A DNA stretch of 64,000 bases. Origin: Symbiodinium sp. CCMP2592. Its lineage: Eukaryota; Sar; Dinophyceae; Suessiales; Symbiodiniaceae. Both the position numbers and the translations under genes were made by a program. A model generated the notes under the pieces. That model saw nothing but the letters and a program-made list of their open reading frames with translations. It did no database searches and was not told where the DNA came from. The stretch is from positions 1,550,001 through 1,614,000 of the forward strand of contig CAJNDT010005913.1 in assembly GCA_905221615.1 (NCBI GenBank), written 5' to 3'. Below are positions 35,198 through 44,233 of the stretch, in pieces (the first letter of the stretch is position 1; the number at the start of each line of letters is the position of its first letter).

Positions 35198-36538
35198 TCA
35201 GCACCCTTCTCTGAACGCTTTGAGAAAGGTGCTGACATCAAAGAAGTTGAAGACGAGATTGTTATCAAAGTCTGCCTCGTATCTGCCTTGGTAATATGCG
35301 TTCACAAACGTAGATATATCGAGAAAATTTAGCGTGTCGTCGCCGTTAAGATCCGGTGTGCAAACCGCACCAAAGAAGTATGTATCTCCACCTCCGATAG
35401 TATTCACTTCATTGTCGGTCCCAACCCCAATCAGTCCATTGTCCATCGCGATGTCGATCTCATAGAGTCCAAAGTCACCCGACGATGGCTTGAGAACATG
35501 GAGTAAGCTGCCACTCGCAGCATCGATCATGTGCACTACACCGCCGTGGTAGTTGTTAAACATACCAACACCAACAATCCCATCCACAAACTCGACATCG
35601 TCGCTCATATGGTACAACACGGTCCATGGCGCGTACCTTGCGTACTGGGTGCCGCCATTGATATCAAATGTGTAGACAACACCTCGCCGGTCGGATCCGT
35701 CCTCGATCATGGACAACACCGCGATCGCCCCATGGTCCATCGAGATCGATAACCCAAAGCTCTCATGATGATCAGCTACATCCTGCGGCACGACCTCTCT
35801 ATACAACTCGCCCGTGCCCAGATCGAACACCTGCACAACACCGATTTCTTCACCCCCTCGGACATCCTGAGAGTTCACAGCCAGAAGACCATCTTTCAGA
35901 TCCACACTATGCCCGAACCAAAAATTGAGATCAATATGATTACCAGGCACAATCGAATCAAGCTGCTCACCAGTCAACGCGTCAAAGATGAAGACTGATC
36001 CATACCGTGTTCCGTCTGGTTCGTTGGTGACACCCCAGACCGCGACCACGCCGTTCTCTATAGCGATCGCATGCCCAAACCACCCCACAGCCAGAGGACC
36101 ATCGGGGCGAAGTGCGTGGAGTTGATTCCCCGTGCTTGCGTCAAAGATATACGCCGCACCAGAATCAACATCAAAATCACTATTCCCCCACGAATCTGGG
36201 GCGCCAACGGCGATCAATCCATTGTCCATATCAACCGCGAACCCGAACTGTCCAAACGGCTCCGGGTCGTCTGCCATTAAGGTATCGATGTAGGCCGAGC
36301 TTTGGGCGTCGTACAGATAGACAAACCCCTGTTCTGGCACATGGTCTGGAACTTGATAAGCATTCCATGCTCCCACAGCCATAACTCCATTATCGATCGC
36401 GACTGACGCCCCATAGTGATCCCACCCGGGCGCGTCCGGCCCAACATTGTACCAGTGGTCTTCATGAACAAGCTGCGCTTGTGCAAATCAGGCAACTGCT
36501 AAAGCGGATGTAATCCCAAACATCTTCAAACAGTTCAT
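35198..36538 (-). pseudogene. exported dockerin-type beta-propeller protein, interrupted by an in-frame TGA
   Basis: From the ATG at 36538 (GGGAG upstream) the frame encodes a signal peptide start (MNCLKMFGITSALAVA), then TGA at 36488-36490, then FAQAQLVHED and about 420 more residues in the same frame. Without the stop the reading is a normal signal peptide ending AQA-Q. The body holds repeated FG-GAP/propeller blades with IAMDNGLIGVG and IAIENGVVAV cores; the end (about the last 55 residues) has two dockerin-like segments with DLNGDDTLNFLDIS and DFDNNLVFNFFDVS. A shorter frame from ATG 36382 would lack the signal. Either a real nonsense mutation or a sequencing error. Confidence 0.8.
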
Positions 36539-36627
36539 AACTACTCCCAATATATGTAACATCGCGATCGCCACTATATCGTCTGCGACCGTGATCGTAT
36601 TATGAATCAGCCAAACTTTAAAACTTG

Positions 36628-37143
36628 TCACGCCGGCAGGTACAAGTTCTTGGCTTTGAGCAAGTGCGCGATCGCATCGCGTGCGGCTCCGCGTCCACCT
36701 TTGCGTGCGGTAATGAACGCCGCGGCTTCGAGGACCTCGGGTTCTGCGTCGTGGACCGCCATTGGGAATCCGATTCGATTCAAAGCAGGCAGATCCGGCC
36801 AATCATCCGCGAGGTACGCGATCTTGGAAGGATCGGTCCCGGTTTTCTCAATGATAACATCGAGTGCTTCGGATTTGTCCTTTGAACCTTGGATGATCAG
36901 ATCTGGATCGACCTTGAGCGTAGCGAGTCGGTGTTTCAGAGCTTCACCAGAGCGTCCGGTGATGATCGCGATCTGAAAGCCGTGTGTGAGCCAGAGGCGC
37001 ATCCCGAATCCGTCTCGGACATTGAACTTCTTTGTTTCGGATCCATCGTCATTGATGTTGATGGTCGCATCGGTCAGTACGCCGTCGACATCGAAGATGA
37101 TGAGCTCGATTTGCTCGGGATCTGAGTGTTTCTTTTTGGTCAT
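36628..37143 (-). CDS. kdsC: 3-deoxy-D-manno-octulosonate 8-phosphate phosphatase
   Basis: 171 residues, C0-type HAD phosphatase without a cap domain. The nucleophile motif is IFDVDGVLTDA, followed by DGFGMRLWLTHGFQIAIITGRS (motif II), a Lys in KSEALDVI (motif III) and YLADDWPDLPAL (motif IV). It removes phosphate from KDO 8-phosphate in the LPS inner-core pathway. Its start overlaps the kdsD stop (ATGA), so the two consecutive pathway genes are coupled. Confidence 0.92.
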   Translation of the reverse strand: MTKKKHSDPEQIELIIFDVDGVLTDATININDDGSETKKFNVRDGFGMRLWLTHGFQIAIITGRSGEALKHRLATLKVDPDLIIQGSKDKSEALDVIIEKTGTDPSKIAYLADDWPDLPALNRIGFPMAVHDAEPEVLEAAAFITARKGGRGAARDAIAHLLKAKNLYLPA

Positions 37144-38201
37144 GAGTGTTCTCGAACCAGTTTCATCGCGATCAGGTCTTGGACATCGAGTAATCCCATC
37201 GGCTTGCCGTCGGTATCGACAATCGGGATCTCGTCGGCGCGGTACTCGCGGAACATCGCGACCGCGTCCGTTGCTTTTGCGGATGAATCGAGCGTGCGCG
37301 GATTCTTGGACATCACCTCGCTCATCGGTTTCTGCAGATCATCCGGATTGCTCAGCACCAATCGGCGCAGGTCCGAGTCGGTGAAGATCCCGCTCAGCTT
37401 CCCGTCCGCATCTGTCACCAGCAGAGCGCCTGGACGACGCACAACACGCGCCGCCTCATTGAGCGCCTCATGCACCGTGTCTGTCTCGCGCGCGATCGGG
37501 AGGTTGTCTCCCGCTTTGAAGCGGACCAGCTCCATCGCGGGACGCAGGAGCGATCCCAGCTGTCCGCCGGGGTGTCTCGCGTGGAAATCTGCGTGACTGA
37601 ACGATCTTCTACGAGCCGCCGCAAGCGCGATCGCGTCCCCGATCGCAAGTGCGACAGTCGTCGAGCTCGTCGGCGCGAGGTACTCGCCGTCTCCGGCTTC
37701 CCCCACCACTCCGACAGCGAGCACGACGTCAGAGAGACGCGAGAGTGCAGATTCTGGAGCGTCGTCCACAACCCCACGCGTGATCGAGATGATCGGGAGT
37801 TTGTCCTGACGCAGGATCGCGGCAAGGTTCACCACCTCCTCCGTCTCACCAGAATGACTCAGACAGATCACCACGTCCTGCTTGCGGAAGCGTCCGAGGT
37901 CGCCGTGCGCCGCTTCGGTCGGATGGACGGCATGGGACGGGATTCCCAGGGATGCGAGCGTTGCGGAGATCTTCGCGCCGATGTGGCCGCTCTTCCCGAG
38001 TCCGGAGACGAGGACCGTGCCGTCGTTCTGGGCGCACTGGACGATGAGATCGACCGCTCTGACAAAGTCCGCTCCGATCCGATCAGCGACGTTGGCGATC
38101 GCCTGCGCCTCGTGCTGGAGGGCGCGGGCCATGAATGCGAGTTCCTGATCGGAACCCTGCTCGGCACCATGATTCGTGGTTTGGTCCGTCTGCGTGCTCA
38201 T
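37140..38201 (-). CDS. kdsD: arabinose-5-phosphate isomerase (KdsD/KpsF type)
   Basis: 353 residues. A SIS sugar-isomerase domain (about 20-200; VSGLGKSGHIGAKISATLASLG, PTEAAHGDLGRF, LSHSGETEEVV) is followed by two CBS domains (about 215-350). It converts ribulose 5-phosphate to arabinose 5-phosphate, the first step to KDO. ATG at 38201 is chosen; the frame also opens at 38234. Divergent from scpA and translationally coupled to kdsC. Confidence 0.93.
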   Translation of the reverse strand: MSTQTDQTTNHGAEQGSDQELAFMARALQHEAQAIANVADRIGADFVRAVDLIVQCAQNDGTVLVSGLGKSGHIGAKISATLASLGIPSHAVHPTEAAHGDLGRFRKQDVVICLSHSGETEEVVNLAAILRQDKLPIISITRGVVDDAPESALSRLSDVVLAVGVVGEAGDGEYLAPTSSTTVALAIGDAIALAAARRRSFSHADFHARHPGGQLGSLLRPAMELVRFKAGDNLPIARETDTVHEALNEAARVVRRPGALLVTDADGKLSGIFTDSDLRRLVLSNPDDLQKPMSEVMSKNPRTLDSSAKATDAVAMFREYRADEIPIVDTDGKPMGLLDVQDLIAMKLVREHS

Positions 38202-38250
38202 GGACAAGGGTAGGCCCCCACCGACGGATTCCATACGCTACACTATTGAT

Positions 38251-39087
38251 GTGAGCGATTTCTACCGCGTACAACTCGATGCTTTCGAAGGTCCAATGGA
38301 CCTTTTGCTCTACCTCATCCGCAAGCACGAGGTCGATCTGCACGATATCCCGATCTCGATCATCACGGATCAGTACCTTGGGTTTCTAGACGATCTGGAC
38401 TCGATCGATATTGATCTTGCTGGCGAGTTTCTCGTCACCGCCGCGACCTTGATGGAGCTCAAGTCCCGCATGCTCGCGGTGGACGTCGTCGAGCGTGAGG
38501 ACGCTCCGGACGACAAGCAGGAGGATCGCGAAGACCCTCGCGCCGAGCTCGTGCGTCAGCTGCTTGAGTACAAAAAATATCGAGACGCGGCGACGATGCT
38601 CGAACATCGACAAGCCCAATGGGAACGACGCGCCCCAGTCCATAGCGCCGGGATCGACGACGAGTCCGTCCGCAGTGCTATGGATGAGATGGGTGAGCTG
38701 GAGATCGAGGATCTGGATCTGAGCGATCTCGTCGATGCATTCCGCGCAATCGTCGAATCGGTGAACTTTGATCGCTTGGGTGAGCACGAGGTCATGAGCG
38801 ATGACACGCCGATCGAGGTGTACGCGGATGACATCGTTGAGAAGCTCAATCAATCGATCTCGCGTGACGCCTCTCAGCAAACAACGCTGCGTGATCTGAT
38901 CATCAACAAACCGAGACAGCAGATGGTCGGGACATTTCTCGCGCTGCTCGTGCTTGTGCGTGATCAACGCGTGCTAATTGATATGCAAGGTGATGAGCCC
39001 GTTATCAATCTGAATCCGGATTACGATCCCAGCAGCGATCCGGCGTCTCCCGACAATGCGGACGAGCCGATCGCGGACTTCGTGTGA
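38251..39087 (+). CDS. scpA: segregation and condensation protein A
   Basis: 278 residues, kleisin of the SMC-ScpAB condensin complex. The N-terminus FYRVQLDAFEGPMDLLLYLIRKHEVDLHDIPIS is diagnostic, and the C-terminal winged-helix part has TFLALLVLVRDQRVLIDMQ. The start is GTG at 38251, the only one fitting the family. scpB is not in the window. The C-terminal tail is acidic. Confidence 0.95.
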   Translation: MSDFYRVQLDAFEGPMDLLLYLIRKHEVDLHDIPISIITDQYLGFLDDLDSIDIDLAGEFLVTAATLMELKSRMLAVDVVEREDAPDDKQEDREDPRAELVRQLLEYKKYRDAATMLEHRQAQWERRAPVHSAGIDDESVRSAMDEMGELEIEDLDLSDLVDAFRAIVESVNFDRLGEHEVMSDDTPIEVYADDIVEKLNQSISRDASQQTTLRDLIINKPRQQMVGTFLALLVLVRDQRVLIDMQGDEPVINLNPDYDPSSDPASPDNADEPIADFV

Positions 39088-39280
39088 TCCTGACTGAGTA
39101 GGTCTTTCCCCAAGTTATCCCCCGCGATTCCTGCGCGAGCGGCGCAGGGAATTGTAGGTCCGCGCAGATTACACACTCATCATCTCGCGAGTGATCCCCC
39201 GATGTGATTGGGGCACCACCGGCAGGAGAAGGAACTCACGCCGGCGACAAGTTGCACTCATTCGAGTACGGAGACTCGTG

Positions 39281-39565
39281 ATGCCTGATCTGTTTTCACT
39301 CGCTCGCACCAATCGTCTGAACACCGCATTCAAGCGTGAGCCGCTGACTCAAGCACCTCCCGCAGCGTTGACTCGCGAGCAGACAGTGGACGAGATCATC
39401 TCCGTCAATCCATCCGCGACCGCTGAGTTCTTGGCGCAGTTCGATGACGAACTGCTCAACAAGTACCTCGATCACCTGCGATTTACACAGCAACCACGCT
39501 GTAAAGCCGCGTGGGATCGCCCCAACGACGCTCCAGCGATCATGGTGCGCCGACGCGTGGTCTGA
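39281..39565 (+). CDS. small hypothetical protein
   Basis: 94 residues, no signal peptide or membrane segment. GGAG at 39270-39273 precedes the ATG at 39281, and a strong terminator follows, so it is a plausible monocistronic gene. The middle (ALTREQTVDEIISVNPSATAEFLAQFDDELLNKYLDHL) is helical. No family recognised. Confidence 0.7.
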   Translation: MPDLFSLARTNRLNTAFKREPLTQAPPAALTREQTVDEIISVNPSATAEFLAQFDDELLNKYLDHLRFTQQPRCKAAWDRPNDAPAIMVRRRVV

Positions 39566-39593
39566 GCGAATCTGAAGAAACCTCTATTCTGAG

Positions 39594-39632
39594 CACCGGC
39601 GGGCCTGTGGTGGGGCTCGCCGGGCTTTTTTT
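39594..39632 (+). terminator. Rho-independent terminator
   Basis: CCGGCGGGCC with GGGGCTCGCCGG stem followed by a T run (CTTTTTTT), 28 bases after the stop of the small hypothetical gene. Confidence 0.9.
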
Positions 39633-39828
39633 GTCTGGATCTCGCTTCAAGTCTGATCAACAACTCGTCCGATAAAGGCAGTTATCGGGCACCTGCTCAG
39701 ATGGTGACCTGATCTCTATGCGATCCACGGAGGGATCCACAGCACAGCGGATCGAGCCGGGCGGAGCCCGTCGACCCAGATTAAGCACATCAGCACCTGC
39801 ATAGCAGGAAGTGAACGGAGTTGACTCC

Positions 39829-41307
39829 ATGCGCGACACACAGACCACCACACTCATCCGCCCCGTCCTCCTGACTGCACTCGCCGGGACCATGCTCACC
39901 CTCCCAGCGTGCGCCAAGCGTGTTGGGTTCTGGGATCGCACCAAGCAACATCAGACTGAGCAGGAAATGGCTCAGACCCAGAGCACACGCTCCACGGCAT
40001 ACTTCACTCCTGAGCATGTCGAGTCTGGATCCAATGTCCAGAATACGGCGCAGTCAGCGAACACCAATGTTGAGCCAAAGGTCAAACCAATCGCTCAGTC
40101 CGCTCCACCGCTGGAGTCCGGTAGCTTCGCCGCCAACTCATCCGCTTCGATCTCGACCAGCTCATCTCCTGACGAGTTTGTCAACAACGGACCGGTCACC
40201 AGTGCGGCTCCAGATCCGTACGCTCCGATCCCGAAGCCTGAAGCAAACTCCGTACAAGGCGGTGACCTGAGCGCGTGGATCTACTCCAACGCGATGGGGA
40301 TCGAACTCCCAACTGAATCTTCAACTCCAGCGACTCGCGCGACGGTCAATGTTCGCAAGATCACCGACGCGTACGCCGGTTCGGACTTTGATCCGATCGT
40401 CACTCCTGATGGACGCAACCTAATCTACGCGTCCACCCAGCACCGCTCCACTGCTGATATCTACACCAAGTCCATCAATGGGGCTGTGGTGACTCGACTG
40501 ACTGATGATCCTGCTCAGGATGTCATGCCTTCGATCTCTCCCGATGGATCCACCATCGCGTTTGCGACCGATCGCAACGGATCGTGGGACATCTTCCTGA
40601 TGCCTGCTGAAGGCGGCAACAAGATCCAGATCACCAACGAGTCCGCTCATGACCTCCATCCGACCTGGTCCCCTGACGGCACCAAGCTCGCGTTCTGCCG
40701 ACTCGGTCAGCAGACCGGACGCTGGGAGATCTGGGTGACCGATGTCGCTTCGGACCATGGCGCCCAGTTCATCGGATTCGGACTCTTCCCAGAGTGGTCA
40801 CCTGTCGCCGGGACTGGCATCGACGGCGGGGACAAGATCCTCTTCCAACGCTCGCGTGAACGCGGAGATCGTGCGTTCAGCATCTGGACCATCGATTACC
40901 AACCAAATCCCGGCACGGCTAGTCGCGAGACCGAGATCGCATCAGGCGCGGATCAAGCACTCATCAATCCGACCTGGTCACCTGACGGTCAGTTTGTCTG
41001 CTTCGCGGCTGTGCCGTATTCGCAATCATGGGTCAACTCGACCACTGCTCGCCCGGATATGTCCACAATCTGGATGGTTTCGGTCAACGGCACCAACAAG
41101 GTCAAGCTCACTGACGGCACCTCAGTTGACCTGATGCCTGCTTGGGGACGCGACAACCAGATCTTCTTCGTCTCAAATATGGATGGCCAAGACCATCTTT
41201 GGTCGATGGAACTGTCTCCGGCAGTGCGTGCCGCGAGTTTGCGGAATCCAGAGTTTGAATCGACCTTCGCCAATGTCCCGACGGACACCCCAGCGGCAGG
41301 CGAGTAA
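39829..41307 (+). CDS. TolB-like beta-propeller lipoprotein
   Basis: 492 residues. Signal peptide with a lipobox (LTLPAC, Cys near residue 28) indicates lipidation. A disordered Ser/Gln/Pro-rich stretch follows (about 40-165). Residues about 180-470 hold PD40/TolB propeller repeats: DFDPIVTPDGRNLIYAS, DVMPSISPDGSTIAFATDR, DLHPTWSPDGTKLAF, INPTWSPDGQFVCF. Free TolB is periplasmic; this one is probably anchored to a membrane. No Pal or TolA homologue is beside it. Confidence 0.9.
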   Translation: MRDTQTTTLIRPVLLTALAGTMLTLPACAKRVGFWDRTKQHQTEQEMAQTQSTRSTAYFTPEHVESGSNVQNTAQSANTNVEPKVKPIAQSAPPLESGSFAANSSASISTSSSPDEFVNNGPVTSAAPDPYAPIPKPEANSVQGGDLSAWIYSNAMGIELPTESSTPATRATVNVRKITDAYAGSDFDPIVTPDGRNLIYASTQHRSTADIYTKSINGAVVTRLTDDPAQDVMPSISPDGSTIAFATDRNGSWDIFLMPAEGGNKIQITNESAHDLHPTWSPDGTKLAFCRLGQQTGRWEIWVTDVASDHGAQFIGFGLFPEWSPVAGTGIDGGDKILFQRSRERGDRAFSIWTIDYQPNPGTASRETEIASGADQALINPTWSPDGQFVCFAAVPYSQSWVNSTTARPDMSTIWMVSVNGTNKVKLTDGTSVDLMPAWGRDNQIFFVSNMDGQDHLWSMELSPAVRAASLRNPEFESTFANVPTDTPAAGE

Positions 41308-41448
41308 ATAGATATCCACCCACCCGGCGGATGCATCGAAAGGTGCATTCCCGCCGTTTCCCGCGAATGCTGAGGAATCGAACCCGATCAGCTTCGCACC
41401 AAGTGATGGAGGCGCATGGAGGCGCGTCCGAGATTCGGCAGGGACGCC

Positions 41449-42204
41449 ATGACAAGTGCACAGACTATGTTTGCTCTTCTGCTCTCTTGCATCATTTTGG
41501 GATGTTCGGGATGCAACAGCACGGACAAACGCGATCGCTTCAATGTCCCAGGCGTCATTGTCGCGCCGTACGACACAACCCAAGGCGAAGTGCTCTGGGC
41601 AGTCATCCCGCCGATTAACGAATCGGGTGTGTCCAGTGTCCGCGAGGACATTGTGGGTGACACCATCGTCGCGGCTGTCCAAGGAATCCGAGGGGTCCGA
41701 TGCCTTCCCATCAATCGCACGCTTGAAGTGATGCGTCAGACTGGGATCCATCAGATCACCTCAAGCAGCGAAGCGATCTCGCTCGCGAACGCTCTCGGAG
41801 TCGACGGGATCATCGCTGGATCAATCACGGCGTACGACCCCTATGACCCTCCAGTCCTGGGACTTGCGCTCGCGTTGTACTCTCGTCCAGGCGCGATGCA
41901 ACGAGGATCACAGACGGATCTCGATACACGCGCTCTGACAATGGCATACACCGATTTTGGGAGCTTTGATGGCTCTCGATTCTCAGGAGATCCGGTCAAC
42001 AGCGTTTCGCAGCATCTCGATGCTCGTGACCACGCCGTGCTGATGGATCTCAAGCGATACGCAGAAGGACGATCAGACTCGACCAGTGCTCTTCGCTGGC
42101 GCGTCTACACGGCAAGCATGGATCTGTACACGCAGTATGTTGCCCACCACACGGTTGGGAGACTGATCGACGAGGAATGGCTGAGGTACGCCAGGACTCG
42201 TTAG
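41449..42204 (+). CDS. lipoprotein with CsgG/LpoB-like domain
   Basis: 251 residues. Signal peptide ending in ILGC (lipobox), so a lipoprotein. AVIPPINESGVSSVREDIVGDTIVAAV, then RCLPINRTLEVMRQTGI and LANALGVDGIIAGSITAYDPYDPP follow the pattern of the CsgG/LpoB/FlgO group: a short-lived conserved N-segment, a regulator helix and a strand with a DG-I-G motif. These are outer-membrane or peptidoglycan-linked proteins. AGGGA lies before the ATG at 41449. The family placement is tentative. Downstream of the TolB-like gene. Confidence 0.78.
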   Translation: MTSAQTMFALLLSCIILGCSGCNSTDKRDRFNVPGVIVAPYDTTQGEVLWAVIPPINESGVSSVREDIVGDTIVAAVQGIRGVRCLPINRTLEVMRQTGIHQITSSSEAISLANALGVDGIIAGSITAYDPYDPPVLGLALALYSRPGAMQRGSQTDLDTRALTMAYTDFGSFDGSRFSGDPVNSVSQHLDARDHAVLMDLKRYAEGRSDSTSALRWRVYTASMDLYTQYVAHHTVGRLIDEEWLRYARTR

Positions 42205-42261
42205 TCTGCCCTCCTTCGGTGAGCACGCTCGGCTTGGTCCGGGTGCATCGAGGGAATGAGC

Positions 42262-42546
42262 ATGACTGAGAAGAACAGAACACCCGATAACTCCGCACCA
42301 TCGCGAACCCAATCGACCCAGAGCGCTGGTGCGGAGATGGTTTGCGTGACGCTTCAGCGTCCGCCGCACTTCTGGCGCTTCGCATGCGCTGCGGGTGATT
42401 CGCGTGAAATCCTCGAATCGCTCGCGGATCTCGCGGATAACGAGCACTCTCCATTGAGCTGGGATGATGCGGAGCTGATCGCATCGCAAATTGTTCTTCA
42501 TCATGGAGGTGATCGGACTCAAGCCGACCCTGAACACGCCCGATAG
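42262..42546 (+). CDS. small hypothetical protein
   Basis: 94 residues. ATG at 42262 has AGGGA six bases upstream; ATG at 42256 is too close to it. The N-terminal 25 residues are polar and likely disordered; the rest (VCVTLQRPPHFWRFACAAGDSREILESLADLA) is a compact alpha/beta-like segment with a His pair near the end. No family recognised. Lies between the lipoprotein gene and xerC. Confidence 0.7.
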   Translation: MTEKNRTPDNSAPSRTQSTQSAGAEMVCVTLQRPPHFWRFACAAGDSREILESLADLADNEHSPLSWDDAELIASQIVLHHGGDRTQADPEHAR

Positions 42547-42617
42547 CACACTTACGAATCAAGATTTCCTGCCCGAGACACTGACCTCTGCGTCCATATA
42601 TGTTTGGAGACTCACGG

Positions 42618-43637
42618 ATGACCACGCTCCCCATCACCGACAGCTTCGCTAGCTACCTGACTGACGAACGACACTTCAGCCCGTACACCGCTCGTTGCTA
42701 TGGTGCTGACCTTCGTCAGTTCATCGAATACCTCGTTGATGAGGCCGGCACTGAGATCAACCAGAGCAACGAAGAACTCGCGTTCAAAGCACGCACAGAC
42801 TCCAGCGCCTTGCAGATGGTCAAGGGATCAACGCTTACACAGACGATATGTGAAGCGGATGCGGACCTCATCCGAGCATACCTCGGATTCCTCGGCGAGC
42901 AGAACTACTCCCCAGCAACCATGGCACGCAAGATTGCAACCCTCCGCTCGTTCTACAAGTGGGCGCATAGAAATGGATTCTCTGTCAATAATCCAATGAC
43001 GCTCATCCGTACTCCTCGTCAGTCCAAGCGTCTCCCCAAAGCGATCAGCGTCGAGCAGGTCGAGCGTTTGCTTTCGGCACCGAATGATCATGATGTGCTC
43101 GGACGACGCGATCGTGCAATGCTTGAAACACTCTACTCCACTGGTATCCGCGTCTCGGAACTCGTCGGAATCAACTACGACGATCTGGATATCGAGAATG
43201 AAGCGATGCATGTGCGTGGGAAGGGGCGTAAGGAACGCATCGTTCCTCTCGGATCACACGCGATTCGTGCGATCGCACGATACATCGAGTTGCTCTCGAG
43301 CGATCCGAAGTTTGGTCCGATCTGGGCGAATCGCGCCAACGGCGACAATCCGCTCCCACTCTTCCTCAACAAGCACGGCAAGGGGCTCTCCTCACGCTCC
43401 GTCCGCCGTAAGCTCGACAAGTACCTCCGCATGGTTGGTCTTGATTCGACCATCTCGCCGCACACACTGCGTCACTCCTTCGCAACCCACCTGCTTGAGA
43501 ATGGCGCGGATCTCCGCTCAGTCCAAGAGCTCTTGGGACACCAGTCGCTCTCGACGACACAGGTGTACACGCACTTGTCCACAAACCGCGTCGAGGATGT
43601 CTACAACCAGAGCCATCCACGCGCTGAAGCGAGCTGA
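42618..43637 (+). CDS. xerC: tyrosine recombinase XerC/XerD type
   Basis: 339 residues. An N-terminal SAM-like DNA-binding domain (HFSPYTARCYGADLRQFIEYL, about 17-125) and a C-terminal catalytic domain with Arg in STGIRVSEL, the Lys-bearing hairpin (VRGKGRKERIVPL), HTLRHSFATH, LLGHQSLSTTQVYTH and the nucleophile Tyr. It resolves chromosome dimers at dif with a partner recombinase. The partner, XerD, is not in the window. The insert around residues 45-75 is longer than in E. coli XerC. Its terminator lies inside convergent folK. Confidence 0.9.
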   Translation: MTTLPITDSFASYLTDERHFSPYTARCYGADLRQFIEYLVDEAGTEINQSNEELAFKARTDSSALQMVKGSTLTQTICEADADLIRAYLGFLGEQNYSPATMARKIATLRSFYKWAHRNGFSVNNPMTLIRTPRQSKRLPKAISVEQVERLLSAPNDHDVLGRRDRAMLETLYSTGIRVSELVGINYDDLDIENEAMHVRGKGRKERIVPLGSHAIRAIARYIELLSSDPKFGPIWANRANGDNPLPLFLNKHGKGLSSRSVRRKLDKYLRMVGLDSTISPHTLRHSFATHLLENGADLRSVQELLGHQSLSTTQVYTHLSTNRVEDVYNQSHPRAEAS

Positions 43638-43658
43638 AGAGAACATCACTCTGATTGA

Positions 43659-44135
43659 TTACGACGCCCCGTCGAGTGCTTCGAGCATCTGACGGGGTGT
43701 TTTGTTTTGGTTGGGGATGTTGATATCCGGCGCGATCTCTGTGAGAGGGACAAGCACGAATGCTCGTTCATGCATGCGTGTATGCGGGATCTGCAGACCC
43801 GGCTCATCGATGACCTGATCGCCGAACACGATCAAATCCAAATCCAATGTCCGAGGCCCCCACCGTTGTTCGTTCGAACGATCTCTGCCGTGCTCGGATT
43901 CGATGCGGAGCATCTCGTCAAGTAAAGATCGAGCATCGAGTTGGGTCTGGACATGCACGATGCCATTCAGATATGGACCTTGCTCAATGTCTCCGAAAGG
44001 AGGCGTCTCGATGATCGAGGAGACCTTGATGATCTTGGTTGTCGCGAGACGCTCGATCGCGGCGATGGCGCTGTCGATCGTTGCTTGACGATCTCCAAGG
44101 TTTGATCCCAACGCGATGTACGCATCGATGTGCAT
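43659..44135 (-). CDS. folK: 2-amino-4-hydroxy-6-hydroxymethyldihydropteridine pyrophosphokinase
   Basis: 158 residues, normal HPPK length. ALGSNLGDRQATIDSAI at the start, then VQTQLDARSLLDEMLRIE and RWGPRTLDLDLI (the metal- and ATP-binding loop) with HTRMHERAFVL. It transfers pyrophosphate from ATP to the folate pterin precursor. Convergent to xerC, whose terminator hairpin lies in its last codons. Confidence 0.94.
   Translation of the reverse strand: MHIDAYIALGSNLGDRQATIDSAIAAIERLATTKIIKVSSIIETPPFGDIEQGPYLNGIVHVQTQLDARSLLDEMLRIESEHGRDRSNEQRWGPRTLDLDLIVFGDQVIDEPGLQIPHTRMHERAFVLVPLTEIAPDINIPNQNKTPRQMLEALDGAS
43667..43708 (+). terminator. terminator of xerC inside folK
   Basis: CCCCGTC with GACGGGG around an inner GAGTGCTTCGAGC-type arm, followed by TGTTTTGTTTT. 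It is in the last coding bases of folK on the opposite strand. Confidence 0.8.
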
Positions 44136-44175
44136 ATATCACTGAATACCTCATCTCTCGCCGAGTCCAGTCGGG

Positions 44176-44205
44176 GCACAAATAAGCCCGTCAAACAAAC
44201 GGGCT
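44176..44205 (-). terminator. terminator of the flagellar block after fliA
   Basis: AGCCCGT-TTGTTTG-ACGGGCT followed by TATTTG on the minus strand, about 30 bases past the fliA stop. Confidence 0.82.
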
Positions 44206-44233
44206 AGGGGAGAGAGCAGTGGTGTATGTGTCT

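Noticed and set aside
36488..36490. TGA as selenocysteine or a reassigned codon
   Set aside because: TGA ends several genes here in the normal way, the codon is in a signal peptide where Sec has no role, and no SECIS-like hairpin is obvious directly after it.
36277..36495. 72-codon minus-strand frame over the dockerin gene start
   Set aside because: Wrong frame; the propeller frame continues through this region and accounts for the sequence.
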